Below are positions 16,740 to 25,979 of a stretch of DNA of 64,000 bases, piece after piece. The stretch is from Marivita sp046592965 (GTDB taxonomy: Bacteria > Pseudomonadota > Alphaproteobacteria > Rhodobacterales > Rhodobacteraceae): NCBI RefSeq assembly GCF_046592965.1, contig NZ_JBISBV010000005.1, positions 124,001 to 188,000 of the forward strand, given 5' to 3'. Below the pieces are notes generated by a model, which was not told where the DNA came from, searched no databases, and saw only the letters and a program-made list of their open reading frames with translations. The position numbers and the translations under genes are program-made. Each line of letters opens with the position of its first letter. Within the stretch, counting starts at the first letter, position 1.

Positions 16740-18181
16740 CGCTCTGGACGGGCGAAGACGCCGCACGCGCCACCGGTGGAACGCTTCGCGGCGACTGGAC
16801 CGCGACAGGCGTGTCCATCGACACCCGCAGCTTGCAACAGGGAGATCTGTTCATTGCCTTGAAGGCGGCGCGCGACGGGCATGATTTTGTGGCCCAGGCT
16901 TTGGACGGGGGCGCGGCGGCGGCACTGGTCAGCCGGGTGCCAAACGACGTGGCGTCAGACGCACCTCTGCTGATCGTGGATGATGTGCAGACCGGGCTTG
17001 AAGCCTTGGGCCGAGCGGGACGCGCGCGCAGCAAGGCGCGCGTGATCGGTGTCACCGGGTCGGTGGGAAAAACCTCGACCAAGGAAATGATGCGGACGGT
17101 TCTGGGTGCGCACGGTACGGTTCACGCCGCCGAGGCCAGTTACAACAACCATTGGGGCGTGCCGCTGACGCTGGCCCGCATGCCGCGCGACACCGATTTC
17201 GCGGTGATCGAGATCGGCATGAACCATCCCGGCGAAATCGCCCCGCTGAGTGCCCTCGCGCGCCCCCACGTGGCCGTCGTGACGATTGTCGCGCCCGCGC
17301 ATCTGGAAGCGTTCGAGAGCATTGACGGCATCGCGCGCGAGAAAGCGGCGATCTTTGACGGTCTGGAACCGGGCGGCGCTGCGATCTGGAACGGCGACCT
17401 GCCAACCAGCCCCATCCTTGAAAAGCGGGCCCGCGCAAGAGCCGCCACCTGCCTGTCGTTCGGCGAAACCGAAGGCTGCGACATGCGCGTGACATCGCTG
17501 CGCGACGGGTCTGGATGCAGCGTGGTGCAGGCGATCCATGACGGCGAAGAGCTGCTTTACAAGATCGCCGCGCCGGGACGGCATTTCGCGATCAACGGCG
17601 CTGGCGTTCTGGCCATGTGCGAGGTGCTGAAGCTGGACCGCGCCCTGTCACTCGCCGCCATCGGGCGCTGGCAGCCCGGTGCCGGGCGCGGGGCGTACCT
17701 GACCGTATCGCTCGACGTGGCAGACCCGACCGCGACGCTTGCGCTCTTTGACGATGCCTATAACGCCAACCCCGCCTCGGTTGCGGCGTCACTGGCGGTG
17801 TTGGCCGCGGCATCCGTGCAGCACGATATCGGCCGGGTCAGCAAGGGACGGCGAATCGCTGTGCTGGGCGACATGAAGGAACTGGGCCCCACAGGCCCGC
17901 AACTGCACGCCGCACTGGCCGAACTGGAGGCCACGAAAACGCTGGATCTGGTGCATTGCGTCGGACCGCTGATGCGCCATCTGCACGAGGCACTGCCCGA
18001 GGAAAAACGCGGGATGTGGTTTGAAACGTCCGACGAAATGGCGCTGCGCCTGCCGCGCCGGCTCGATGCGGGCGATGTGGTGATGGTCAAGGGCTCGCTG
18101 TCGATGGGACTCGCGCGCGTGGTTGACGCCATTCGCAATATGAGCGAAGGCAGCGGCCCGCACGGCGCGGGCGAGGGATAA
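16736..18181 (+). CDS. murF: UDP-MurNAc-tripeptide:D-Ala-D-Ala ligase MurF
   Basis: 481 residues of the Mur ligase family with the P-loop GVTGSVGKTSTKEMM near residue 107, and the substrate segment HNNHWGVPLTL-like YNNHWGVPLTLARMP. The central NANPAS block (DDAYNANPASV) is also diagnostic. It adds D-Ala-D-Ala to complete the pentapeptide. Translationally coupled to murE; mraY follows after 7 bases. Confidence 0.97.
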   Translation: MTLWTGEDAARATGGTLRGDWTATGVSIDTRSLQQGDLFIALKAARDGHDFVAQALDGGAAAALVSRVPNDVASDAPLLIVDDVQTGLEALGRAGRARSKARVIGVTGSVGKTSTKEMMRTVLGAHGTVHAAEASYNNHWGVPLTLARMPRDTDFAVIEIGMNHPGEIAPLSALARPHVAVVTIVAPAHLEAFESIDGIAREKAAIFDGLEPGGAAIWNGDLPTSPILEKRARARAATCLSFGETEGCDMRVTSLRDGSGCSVVQAIHDGEELLYKIAAPGRHFAINGAGVLAMCEVLKLDRALSLAAIGRWQPGAGRGAYLTVSLDVADPTATLALFDDAYNANPASVAASLAVLAAASVQHDIGRVSKGRRIAVLGDMKELGPTGPQLHAALAELEATKTLDLVHCVGPLMRHLHEALPEEKRGMWFETSDEMALRLPRRLDAGDVVMVKGSLSMGLARVVDAIRNMSEGSGPHGAGEG

Positions 18182-18188
18182 AGGGACT

Positions 18189-19271
18189 ATGTTGTATTGG
18201 TTGACCGCGCTGTCGGACGGGGGCGATGTTTTTAACCTCTTTCGCTACATCACCTTCCGCGCGGGGGGCGCTTTCCTGACGGCGCTGCTGTTCGGCTTTA
18301 TCTTTGGCCGTCCGCTGATCAACGTCTTGCGCAAGCGTCAGGGCAAGGGCCAGCCGATCCGCACCGACGGGCCAGAGGGTCATTTTGCCAAGGCCGGAAC
18401 GCCCACGATGGGCGGGCTCTTGATCGTCGGGGCGTTGCTGACATCAACGGTACTCTGGGCGCGGCTGGACAATCCGTTCGTCCTGATGGTGCTCTTTGTC
18501 ACCATGAGCTTTGCCCTGATCGGATTTGCCGACGACTACGCCAAGGTGAAAAAGCAAAACACCGAAGGTGTGTCCGGCAAATTGCGCTTGTTGCTGGGTT
18601 TCCTGATCGCCGGGATCGCCGCGTACTGGGCTGCGCAATATCACCCCGCCGAATTGACCAATCGTCTGGCGTTTCCGGTGTTCAAGGACACGTTGCTGAA
18701 CCTGGGCGTGTTCTTCGTGCCATTTTCGGTGATCGTGATCGTCGGCGCGGCGAATGCGGTGAACCTGACCGATGGGTTGGACGGCCTTGCGATCATGCCG
18801 GTGATGATCGCGGCGGGCACGCTTGGCGTGATCGCCTATGCCGTGGGCCGGGTCGACTTTACCGAATATCTTGACGTGCACTACGTTCCCGGCACCGGCG
18901 AGATCCTGATCTTTACCGCGGGCATTTTCGGCGGCGGGCTGGGTTTCCTGTGGTACAACGCTCCGCCTGCAGCGGTGTTCATGGGCGACACCGGATCATT
19001 GGCCCTTGGCGGCGCTTTGGGAGCCATTGCGGTGGCCACCAAGCACGAGATCGTTCTGGCGATCGTCGGCGGCTTGTTCGTGGTCGAGGCGCTGTCGGTC
19101 ATCATTCAGGTGTTTTATTTCAAACGCACCGGCAAGCGCGTGTTCCTGATGGCTCCGATCCATCACCATTACGAGAAAAAGGGCTGGGCCGAGCCGCAGA
19201 TCGTGATCCGGTTCTGGATCATTTCGCTCATCCTGGCGCTGATTGGTCTGGCGACATTGAAAGTCCGGTAA
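18189..19271 (+). CDS. mraY: Phospho-MurNAc-pentapeptide translocase MraY
   Basis: 360 residues, about ten membrane helices. Catalytic features include FADDYAK (paired Asp) near residue 115, NAVNLTDGLDGLA near 195, and the cytoplasmic loop PIHHHYEKKGW near 325. It transfers phospho-MurNAc-pentapeptide to undecaprenyl phosphate, making lipid I. Last dcw gene here: murD, ftsW and the rest do not follow. Confidence 0.97.
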   Translation: MLYWLTALSDGGDVFNLFRYITFRAGGAFLTALLFGFIFGRPLINVLRKRQGKGQPIRTDGPEGHFAKAGTPTMGGLLIVGALLTSTVLWARLDNPFVLMVLFVTMSFALIGFADDYAKVKKQNTEGVSGKLRLLLGFLIAGIAAYWAAQYHPAELTNRLAFPVFKDTLLNLGVFFVPFSVIVIVGAANAVNLTDGLDGLAIMPVMIAAGTLGVIAYAVGRVDFTEYLDVHYVPGTGEILIFTAGIFGGGLGFLWYNAPPAAVFMGDTGSLALGGALGAIAVATKHEIVLAIVGGLFVVEALSVIIQVFYFKRTGKRVFLMAPIHHHYEKKGWAEPQIVIRFWIISLILALIGLATLKVR

Positions 19272-19383
19272 ACGCGCCTCACTCGCGGAACCGGTTTTTG
19301 CATATTCACAGCAAACTGCGCCGTCCAGTTGCGCGCAATTTCGCCGCGCTGTAGGGAGGTGCGCAGATCAAGGGACGCAACCG

Positions 19384-19863
19384 ATGACACACATCGCGCA
19401 TATTCAACTGGATGACGGCAACCTGCCGCCGCCAACCCCGGAAATCGAACAGGAACGCCGAGTCGCGATGTTCGACCTGATGGAGCACAACACGTTCGAA
19501 CTGCCGCAACGCGACGGGCGCGAGGCGCCGTCGGGGCCGTATAATGTCGGCCTCTCCATTCGCGACAAGCGTCTGGTGTTCGACGTGACCACCGAAGCGC
19601 ATGAAAAAGCGGCGGAATTTCACCTGTCGCTCACGCCGTTTCGGCAGGTGGTAAAAGATTACTTCCAGATCTGCAAATCCTACTTCGACGCCGTCAAGAC
19701 GCTGCCGCCCAGCCAGATCGAGACCATCGACATGGCCCGCAGGGGCATCCACGACGAAGGCGCGCGCATCCTGAAAGAGCGGCTTGAGGGCAAGGTTGCG
19801 ATCGATGAGGATACGTCGCGTCGGCTTTTCACGTTGGTGTGCGTGCTGCATTTCGGGGGCTGA
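19384..19863 (+). CDS. UPF0262 family protein
   Basis: 159 residues, soluble, no signal peptide. The sequence matches the alphaproteobacterial UPF0262 family (ERRVAMFDLMEHNTF, YNVGLSIRDKRLVFDV and LSPFRQVVKDYFQICKSYFDA-like blocks). Function is unknown. AAGGGA sits at a good distance before ATG. In other alphaproteobacteria this gene is commonly followed by a low-molecular-weight phosphatase and infA, as here. It opens the infA block right after the dcw genes. Confidence 0.85.
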   Translation: MTHIAHIQLDDGNLPPPTPEIEQERRVAMFDLMEHNTFELPQRDGREAPSGPYNVGLSIRDKRLVFDVTTEAHEKAAEFHLSLTPFRQVVKDYFQICKSYFDAVKTLPPSQIETIDMARRGIHDEGARILKERLEGKVAIDEDTSRRLFTLVCVLHFGG

Positions 19864-19865
19864 GC

Positions 19866-20315
19866 GTGGCATCACTGCCGCAATCTGTCCTGTTTTGCTG
19901 CGACCACAACGCTGTTCGCTCTCCAATGGCCGAAGGGATCATGAAAAAGCTCTATGGCTTTGATACCTATGTACAATCCGTCGGTGTCGTGAGCGATCTG
20001 GAAATCGACGGTTTTGCGATTGCGGTGTGCAAGGAAATCGGCGTCGAGATGAGCCGTCATCGCGCGCGCAGCTTCGATGAGTTGGAGCAGTATGGCGAGG
20101 CGCTGTCGGGATTTGACCTGATCGTCGCACTGTCTCCGGCATCGCAGCGTCGGGCACTCGATCTGACTCGCCTGTTTCATCTGACGGTCGAATACTGGCC
20201 GATCATGGACCCCACCGGTCTGGGTGAGACTCGGGAACAGAAGCTTAACGCATATCGCCAGACCCGCGATCAGCTCGTGGATCGCATGACGCAAAAATGG
20301 CAGGGCAGTCTATAA
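19866..20315 (+). CDS. Low-molecular-weight phosphotyrosine phosphatase family protein
   Basis: 149 residues from a GTG at 19866, two bases after the UPF0262 stop. The phosphate-binding loop C-X5-R is seen as CDHNAVRSP (Cys12, Arg18), followed by MAEGIMKKL. The Asp general acid lies in the C-terminal part, perhaps DPTG. It may act on phosphotyrosine or as an arsenate reductase-like protein; the target is not known. Co-transcribed with UPF0262. Confidence 0.85.
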   Translation: MASLPQSVLFCCDHNAVRSPMAEGIMKKLYGFDTYVQSVGVVSDLEIDGFAIAVCKEIGVEMSRHRARSFDELEQYGEALSGFDLIVALSPASQRRALDLTRLFHLTVEYWPIMDPTGLGETREQKLNAYRQTRDQLVDRMTQKWQGSL

Positions 20316-20349
20316 TCCGCGTAACCTGAGCGCATGAGGAGATCGACCA

Positions 20350-21234
20350 ATGAAGATCGCGACGGCCGCCTATCCGATGGATTTTCTCGAGTCCATGAGG
20401 GCTTACGAGTCAAAGCTGAGGCATTGGGTTGACGACGCAGCGGGCAACGGGGCCGACCTTCTGGTCTTTCCCGAATACGGCGCGATGGAGTTGGCCACAT
20501 TGTCAGGACGCGATGTTGCGCTTGATCTCGAGGCGTCGTTGCACGCGGTGTCCGATGTTCTGCCCGAGGTCGATGCATTGCATACGCAATTGGCGCAGGA
20601 GTTCGGCGTTTACATCCTCGCGGCCTCCGCTCCGGTGTTTGACGCATCACTTGGCGCGCGACCGGTGAATCGGGCCCGGTTTTTCGCACCAGACGGCGAT
20701 ATGGGCCATCAGGACAAACAGATCATGACACGGTTCGAGCGCGAGGAGTGGGGCGTTGTCGGCGGCGGCCCGCTCACGCTGTTTGAAACGCGCTTTGGCA
20801 GGATCGGGATTCTCATCTGCTATGACAGCGAGTTTCCACTGCTGGGCCGCGCCTTGGCCGAAGCGGATCTGATAATGGTGCCATCCTGCACCGAGGCGCT
20901 TGCCGGCTATTCCCGAGTGCGGATTGGCGCAATGGCGCGCGCCTTGGAAAATCAATGCGTTACGGTCATGTCTTCAACCGTTGGCGCAAATGACTGGTCG
21001 CACTCGGTCGAAGAGAATACAGGCATGGGCGGCATCTTTGGCCCGCCCGACACCGGTTTCCCGCCGACAGGCGTGATCGCGGAGGGGCACCTGAACACCC
21101 CCGGCTGGACCTACGGCGAGGTCCACCTTGAGCGGATCGCACATGTCCGCACCGATGGCGTTGTCCTCAATCGCAGCCATTGGGGGGAGCAGTCGGGACG
21201 TGACGTGATTGCCGCAGCGCGGAAACTCGGCTGA
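20350..21234 (+). CDS. Nitrilase-family carbon-nitrogen hydrolase
   Basis: 294 residues with the full catalytic triad: Glu42 in FPEYGAME, Lys123 in HQDKQIMTRFE and Cys157 in ILICYDSEFP. Members cleave amides or nitriles, for example omega-amidase or N-carbamoyl substrates; the substrate here is unknown. GAGGAG precedes the ATG. It sits between the phosphatase and infA, which are usually direct neighbours in related genomes, so it may be an insertion into that block. Confidence 0.88.
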   Translation: MKIATAAYPMDFLESMRAYESKLRHWVDDAAGNGADLLVFPEYGAMELATLSGRDVALDLEASLHAVSDVLPEVDALHTQLAQEFGVYILAASAPVFDASLGARPVNRARFFAPDGDMGHQDKQIMTRFEREEWGVVGGGPLTLFETRFGRIGILICYDSEFPLLGRALAEADLIMVPSCTEALAGYSRVRIGAMARALENQCVTVMSSTVGANDWSHSVEENTGMGGIFGPPDTGFPPTGVIAEGHLNTPGWTYGEVHLERIAHVRTDGVVLNRSHWGEQSGRDVIAAARKLG

Positions 21235-21316
21235 ATAGCCCTTGATAATCTGACGATTTGTGCCCATTTAATAGCGCGTCCCGCTTTATGGCGGGGATGT
21301 TTACGAAGGAGAGACT

Positions 21317-21535
21317 ATGGCCAAGGAAGATACGCTCGAATTTCCCGGTGTCGTTAAGGAACTCCTGCCTAACGCGACGTTTCGGGTCGAGCTTGAGAAC
21401 GGCCATGAGATCATCGCGCACACGGCAGGCAAGATGCGCAAAAACCGTATCCGGGTTCTGACCGGCGACAAGGTTCAGGTGGAAATGACACCTTACGATC
21501 TGACCAAGGGTCGGATCAACTACCGCTTCAAGTAA
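21317..21535 (+). CDS. infA: Translation initiation factor IF-1
   Basis: 72 residues, full length. S1/OB-fold sequence with the family hallmarks MAKEDTLEFPGVV, GKMRKNRIRVLTGDKV and GRINYRFK. It occupies the ribosomal A site during initiation. Strong ribosome site (AAGGAGA) before ATG. Confidence 0.98.
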   Translation: MAKEDTLEFPGVVKELLPNATFRVELENGHEIIAHTAGKMRKNRIRVLTGDKVQVEMTPYDLTKGRINYRFK

Positions 21536-21593
21536 GCGCGATGCCTGCATCCCGCACTGCGGCCCCCGGCTATCGGGCAGGATGCGGTTTACC

Positions 21594-22178
21594 ATGACAA
21601 CGCGCCTGATTCTCGGCTCCGGCAGCCCGCGCAGACGCGAGCTTCTGGCGCAGATCGGTGTAACGGCGGACGACATCCGCCCGCCCGACATCAACGAAGA
21701 TCCCCAGCCCGGCGAATTGCCGCGCCCCTATTGCGTGCGTCTGGCGCGCGAAAAGGCGTGGGCGGTTCAGGCCGGTGACACCGACATCGTCCTTTCGGCC
21801 GACACCACTGTTGCCCTGGGCCGCCGCATTCTGGGCAAACCCGCCACCGCTGCCGAGGCGGCGACGTTTCTCTATGCCTTGTCGGGCCGGCGGCACCGGG
21901 TCGTGACGGCAGTGGCCGTGCGGCGCGGCGATCGCATCTGGGAGCGCGACGTGGTCACGCAGGTCAAGATGAAGGCACTCAGCGACATCGAGGTGAACGC
22001 CTATCTCGCCAGCGAGGATTGGCGCGGCAAGGCGGGCGGCTACGCGATTCAGGGACCGGCCGGCGCATTCGTGCCATGGATCAACGGCAGCTTCAGCGCC
22101 GTCGTCGGCCTGCCGCTGGCGGAAACGGCAACGCTCTTGCTGGCCGCCGGGTATCCACTTTACGGGAGGGGCGCATGA
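21594..22178 (+). CDS. maf: Maf-like nucleoside triphosphate pyrophosphatase
   Basis: 194 residues. Family signatures SGSPRRRELL at the N terminus, the catalytic ADTTV block (LSADTTVALG) and GGYAIQGPAG near residue 145. Such proteins hydrolyse dTTP/UTP or modified nucleotides. The start at 21594 (MTTRLILG) is preferred over 21582, whose upstream bases leave no room for a ribosome site. Overlaps the RNase gene by 4 bases. Confidence 0.93.
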   Translation: MTTRLILGSGSPRRRELLAQIGVTADDIRPPDINEDPQPGELPRPYCVRLAREKAWAVQAGDTDIVLSADTTVALGRRILGKPATAAEAATFLYALSGRRHRVVTAVAVRRGDRIWERDVVTQVKMKALSDIEVNAYLASEDWRGKAGGYAIQGPAGAFVPWINGSFSAVVGLPLAETATLLLAAGYPLYGRGA

Positions 22179-23197
22179 AGGGACGAGTGATTGCACTCGA
22201 TCACGTCGCGGGCCGCGAGGCGGCGGCGCTGATGGTGGACGGGCGGGTCGAGGATCTGTTTCTGGCCACCGATCTGCCCGCTCCGGGCACCATTTACCGC
22301 GCTATTGTCGAACGACCGATGAAGGGTCAAGGCGGCATGTTCTTGCGCACGCCTGACGGCTCGGCCTTCGTGCGTCAGGTCAAGGGTCTGTCGCCGGGTC
22401 AGGCGCTGGTCGTGCAGGTCACCGGCTATGCCGAGCCGGGCAAGGCGATCCCGGTCACGGCAAAGGTTTTGTTCAAAAGCCGGTATGCCATCGTCACGCC
22501 CGATGCGCCGGGACTGAACGTGTCGCGGCGGATCAAGGACGAAGATGCGCGCGAGGCGCTGTTGGAAATTGCGCATGAGGTGATGGATGCAGACGGGTTC
22601 GGCCTGATCCTGCGCTCCTCCTGCGAGGGTGCCGACACGGACGAAATCGCAGAGGACATCGCCGCGATGCTCGATCAGGCAACGCAGATCGCGGGCGACA
22701 CCGCTGGCGACGCGGAAATCCTGATGCAGGGCGACGGACCGCATCTGATGGCCTGGCGCGAATGGACCGACCGAGCCGAGATCGACAATGCCGATGGCAG
22801 TTTCGAGCGGCACGGCGTCCTCGATGTGCTCGACGGATTGATGCAGCGCGACGTGGCGCTGGATGGGCAGGCGTCCATGGCGATCGAGCCGACACGGGCT
22901 CTCGTCGCGGTTGATGTGAACACCGGCGGCGATACCAGCCCGGCGGCAGGGCTCAAGGCCAATCTGGCAGCGGTCAAGGATTTGCCACGCCAGTTGCGTC
23001 TGCGCGGCTTGGGCGGGCAGGTGGTCATCGACACGGCTCCGACCGCCAAGAAAGACCGCAGACAGATCGAAAGCGCCTTGCGTGCAGCCCTCAAGCGCGA
23101 CAGTGTCGAGACGGTGTTCGTCGGCTGGACGCCGCTCGGGCATATCGAATTGCAGCGCAAGCGCGATCGCTTGCCGTTGGCCGGGAGTTTGACATGA
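22175..23197 (+). CDS. Ribonuclease E/G family protein (short form)
   Basis: 340 residues. It carries the RNase E/G catalytic core with VAVDVNTGG (metal-binding Asp) near residue 245 and the DNase I-like segment VVIDTAPTAKKDRR near 285. It is shorter than RNase G and far shorter than RNase E, lacking a scaffold region, so it is a reduced paralogue and not the main degradosome enzyme. GGGAGG precedes the ATG. Start overlaps the maf stop; yacG follows with a 4-base overlap. Confidence 0.85.
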   Translation: MKGRVIALDHVAGREAAALMVDGRVEDLFLATDLPAPGTIYRAIVERPMKGQGGMFLRTPDGSAFVRQVKGLSPGQALVVQVTGYAEPGKAIPVTAKVLFKSRYAIVTPDAPGLNVSRRIKDEDAREALLEIAHEVMDADGFGLILRSSCEGADTDEIAEDIAAMLDQATQIAGDTAGDAEILMQGDGPHLMAWREWTDRAEIDNADGSFERHGVLDVLDGLMQRDVALDGQASMAIEPTRALVAVDVNTGGDTSPAAGLKANLAAVKDLPRQLRLRGLGGQVVIDTAPTAKKDRRQIESALRAALKRDSVETVFVGWTPLGHIELQRKRDRLPLAGSLT

Positions 23198-23385
23198 GCT
23201 GTCCGATTTGTGGCAAGGAAACCAAACCGGAGCTGCGCCCGTTCTGCTCCAAGCGCTGCGCGGATGTCGATCTGGGCCGTTGGCTGTCGGGAAGCTATGC
23301 CGTCCCGTCCGAAGATCCTGACGACATCGAGGCGGCGCTGGAAGCCAGCGAACGGGCCGACACGCCCGACGACAAGCTGCACTAA
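23194..23385 (+). CDS. yacG: DNA gyrase inhibitor YacG
   Basis: 63 residues; zinc-binding cysteines in CPICGK and FCSKRCADVDLGRWL are the YacG pattern, with an acidic tail. In E. coli YacG binds GyrB and blocks DNA binding. End of the maf-RNase-yacG operon. Confidence 0.93.
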   Translation: MSCPICGKETKPELRPFCSKRCADVDLGRWLSGSYAVPSEDPDDIEAALEASERADTPDDKLH

Positions 23386-23424
23386 GGCTTGCCTCGCGCG
23401 GTGAACGCGCGCTACGTCTGAGAC

Positions 23425-24171
23425 ATGCACGGCTCCCCTTCACCGACGTTCACGCCTGTGATCCGCTCCGCCGGTCTGAGCGGGGCTTTGGTGACGTTTG
23501 GCGACGCGTTAAGCGAACCTGCCAATCGGGCCGCGCTGGCGTTTGCAGCGGCGCTGGAGGCGGCCGGAATCGATGGGGTCGAGGAATGCGCCCCCTCGCT
23601 GGTGTCGGTTTTCGTGCGCTTCGATCCGCTGCATCTCGGTTTTGACCGGCTGGCGGAACTTATGTCTCGATTGCTCGCGCAGCAGGATTGGCACGCCGCC
23701 CCCTTGCCAGATGGCCGGCGCTTGATTCGGGTGCCAACGGTCTATGGCACCGAGCTTGCGCCGCAACTGGAAGAGGCGGCACAGGCGGCTGGCATGGACA
23801 TTGACGCGGCGGTCAAATCGCTGTCGACCGCCCGCGTGCGCGTCCAAACCATCGGCTTCGCACCCGGCCAGCCCTATCTCGGGCTGTTGCCGGACGCATG
23901 GGACATTCCACGCCAGACAACGCTGACACGCGCCGTGCCGGAGGGCGCGCTGGTGGTGGCGATCCGGCAGTTGGTGCTGTTCTCGGTATCCAGCCCGACG
24001 GGCTGGCGGCATGTCGGACAAACCGCGCTCCGACTGTTTCGCCCCGAAAGCGACACGCCGTTTTTCCTGCGCCCCGGAGATGAAGTCATCTTTGAACCTG
24101 TCACACGCGAGACATTCGAGCGGCTGAAATCCGATCCCGATGGCGGCGCCAGAATCGAGCCGATATCATGA
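23425..24171 (+). CDS. pxpB: 5-oxoprolinase subunit PxpB (KipI family)
   Basis: 248 residues of the carboxyltransferase subdomain C/D family. Visible marks are the TIGFAPGQPYLGLLP block near residue 145 and SPTGWRHVGQTALRLFRP near 195. With PxpC and PxpA it forms an ATP-dependent enzyme that opens 5-oxoproline to glutamate. The three genes are consecutive; pxpB and pxpC overlap by 4 bases. Confidence 0.92.
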   Translation: MHGSPSPTFTPVIRSAGLSGALVTFGDALSEPANRAALAFAAALEAAGIDGVEECAPSLVSVFVRFDPLHLGFDRLAELMSRLLAQQDWHAAPLPDGRRLIRVPTVYGTELAPQLEEAAQAAGMDIDAAVKSLSTARVRVQTIGFAPGQPYLGLLPDAWDIPRQTTLTRAVPEGALVVAIRQLVLFSVSSPTGWRHVGQTALRLFRPESDTPFFLRPGDEVIFEPVTRETFERLKSDPDGGARIEPIS

Positions 24172-25178
24172 ACGCAGCCCTGCATGTGCACCGCATCACG
24201 CCCGGCGCAACGGTTCAGGATGCCGGACGGACCGGGTATCTGGCGTTCGGCCTGTCACGCGGCGGCGCGGCGGACGTGCTTGCCCTGGCCGAGGGGGCCG
24301 CCTTGCTGCGTCAAAGCCGCAAATGTGCCGCGCTTGAATTGCCGGGGTCGGGTGGCTTGTTCGAGGCCACCACAGCAACGCGCATCGCCCTGACCGGGGC
24401 ACCGATGCGCGCCACGCTCGATGGTGAGCCACTGGCGTGGAACGCCTCGCACCTGCTTTCGCAAGGCGCGCGGCTCGACATCGGCGGGGCGATCGAGGGG
24501 CAGTACGGGTATCTGCACGTGGGTGGCGGGATTGACCTGCCGTGTGTTATGAACGCCCGCTCGGCACATCTGGCCGCCGGAATTGGCGCGCAGGTCAAGG
24601 TGGGTGACGTGCTCCCCGTTGGTGCGGATCAACGCGGCGAAACCGGGTTGAAACTGCCACAAGACAGCCGGTTTTCCGGCGGGGCGTTGCGGTTGGTCGA
24701 GAGTTTCCAGACAGCGCTGTTTGATGCTGAAACGCGGGCACGATTTAGCCAGACCGAGTTCCACCGCGATGCGCGCGCGAACCGCATGGGAGTCCGACTG
24801 ACCTTTGAAGGACAAGGTTTTGCACCACAGGGCGGGCTGAACATCTTGTCCGAGACGATTGTGCCGGGGGACATCCAGATCACTGGCGATGGCACGCCGT
24901 TCCTGCTTTTGGGCGAAAGCCAGACAACCGGCGGCTATCCCCGCATCGGCACGGTGATACCGGCCGATCTGCCGCGCGCCGCGCAAACGCCAGCGGGCAA
25001 GACGGTGACGTTCTCCTTCATCTCGCGGAGCGCGGCGTTGCAGGCAGAGCAGACGTTCCGCACGCACCTGGCCCAGCTTGAGAAATCATGCGAACCGCTG
25101 GTGCGTGACCCGGCGCAGATCCGGGATTTACTGTCTTATCAACTTATCAGCGGCGCGACGTCCGGACGTGCAGAATAA
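24168..25178 (+). CDS. pxpC: 5-oxoprolinase subunit PxpC (KipA family)
   Basis: 336 residues with biotin-dependent carboxyltransferase-like motifs: GATVQDAGRTGYLAFGLSRGG at the N terminus, YLHVGGGIDLP near residue 120, and RMGVRLTFEG near 205. It forms a heterocomplex with PxpB for 5-oxoproline hydrolysis. Confidence 0.92.
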   Translation: MNAALHVHRITPGATVQDAGRTGYLAFGLSRGGAADVLALAEGAALLRQSRKCAALELPGSGGLFEATTATRIALTGAPMRATLDGEPLAWNASHLLSQGARLDIGGAIEGQYGYLHVGGGIDLPCVMNARSAHLAAGIGAQVKVGDVLPVGADQRGETGLKLPQDSRFSGGALRLVESFQTALFDAETRARFSQTEFHRDARANRMGVRLTFEGQGFAPQGGLNILSETIVPGDIQITGDGTPFLLLGESQTTGGYPRIGTVIPADLPRAAQTPAGKTVTFSFISRSAALQAEQTFRTHLAQLEKSCEPLVRDPAQIRDLLSYQLISGATSGRAE

Positions 25179-25187
25179 AGGTTTGCA

Positions 25188-25979
25188 ATGAATATGGTAC
25201 ATGTCGATCTTAACGCAGATATGGGGGAGAGTTTCGGCCCCTGGCCAATGGGGTCTGACGCGGCATTGCTCGAGGTGGTCACGTCCGCCAACGTCGCTTG
25301 CGGCTTCCACGCCGGCGACCCTGATGTGATGGCGCGGACAATGGCGCTGGCGGTGCAGCACGACGTGGGCATCGGGGCGCATCCGGGCTTTGCCGACCTT
25401 CAGGGCTTTGGACGTCGCCGCATGACGCTCAGCCATGACAGCCTGCGCAACCTGGTGCGCTACCAATTGGGCGCGGCTCAGGCGATGGCGCGCTCTGTCG
25501 GGGGCGAGGTTCGACATCTGAAACTGCACGGTGCGCTGTCGAACATGGCGTCCGAAGATTTGACACTGGCGACCGCCTGTTACGACGCCGCCCTGTCGGT
25601 CGATCCCGATATCATCATCATGGTCCTGGCCGCGACCCGCCAGCAAGCGGCGGTCGAGTCGCTGGGGTGCAACTGGGCGGGCGAGATCTTCGCCGACCGC
25701 GCTTACAACGATGACGCCACCTTGGTGGACCGCAGCCTGTCTGGCGCGGTCATCCACGATCCTGACGAAGCGGCGAGGCGGATGGTCGAGATGGTCAAGG
25801 CGGGCGCCATCATCACCCGGAGCGGCGCACATATTCCGGCGGCGGTGGACACGATCTGCCTGCACGGCGACGGCGCAACCGCCGTACAGATCGCCCGTAC
25901 GGTCCGTACGGCTCTGGCGGACGCGGGCGTGACGCTTAAACGTTTTAAGGGTCGTCAGGGCGCGATCAGCAACGCCTGA
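25188..25979 (+). CDS. pxpA: 5-oxoprolinase subunit PxpA (LamB/YcsF family)
   Basis: 263 residues; N terminus VDLNADMGESFG and ANVACGFHAGDP are the LamB/YcsF signature, with HPGFADLQGFGRR following. Third component of the 5-oxoprolinase. The last 25 bases overlap the 3' end of the convergent glycerate kinase gene. Confidence 0.93.
   Translation: MNMVHVDLNADMGESFGPWPMGSDAALLEVVTSANVACGFHAGDPDVMARTMALAVQHDVGIGAHPGFADLQGFGRRRMTLSHDSLRNLVRYQLGAAQAMARSVGGEVRHLKLHGALSNMASEDLTLATACYDAALSVDPDIIIMVLAATRQQAAVESLGCNWAGEIFADRAYNDDATLVDRSLSGAVIHDPDEAARRMVEMVKAGAIITRSGAHIPAAVDTICLHGDGATAVQIARTVRTALADAGVTLKRFKGRQGAISNA

Noticed and set aside
25886..25915. Inverted repeat CCGTACGGTCCGTACGG as an operator
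   Set aside because: It lies inside the pxpA coding region, near its 3' end, and is explained by codon choice.
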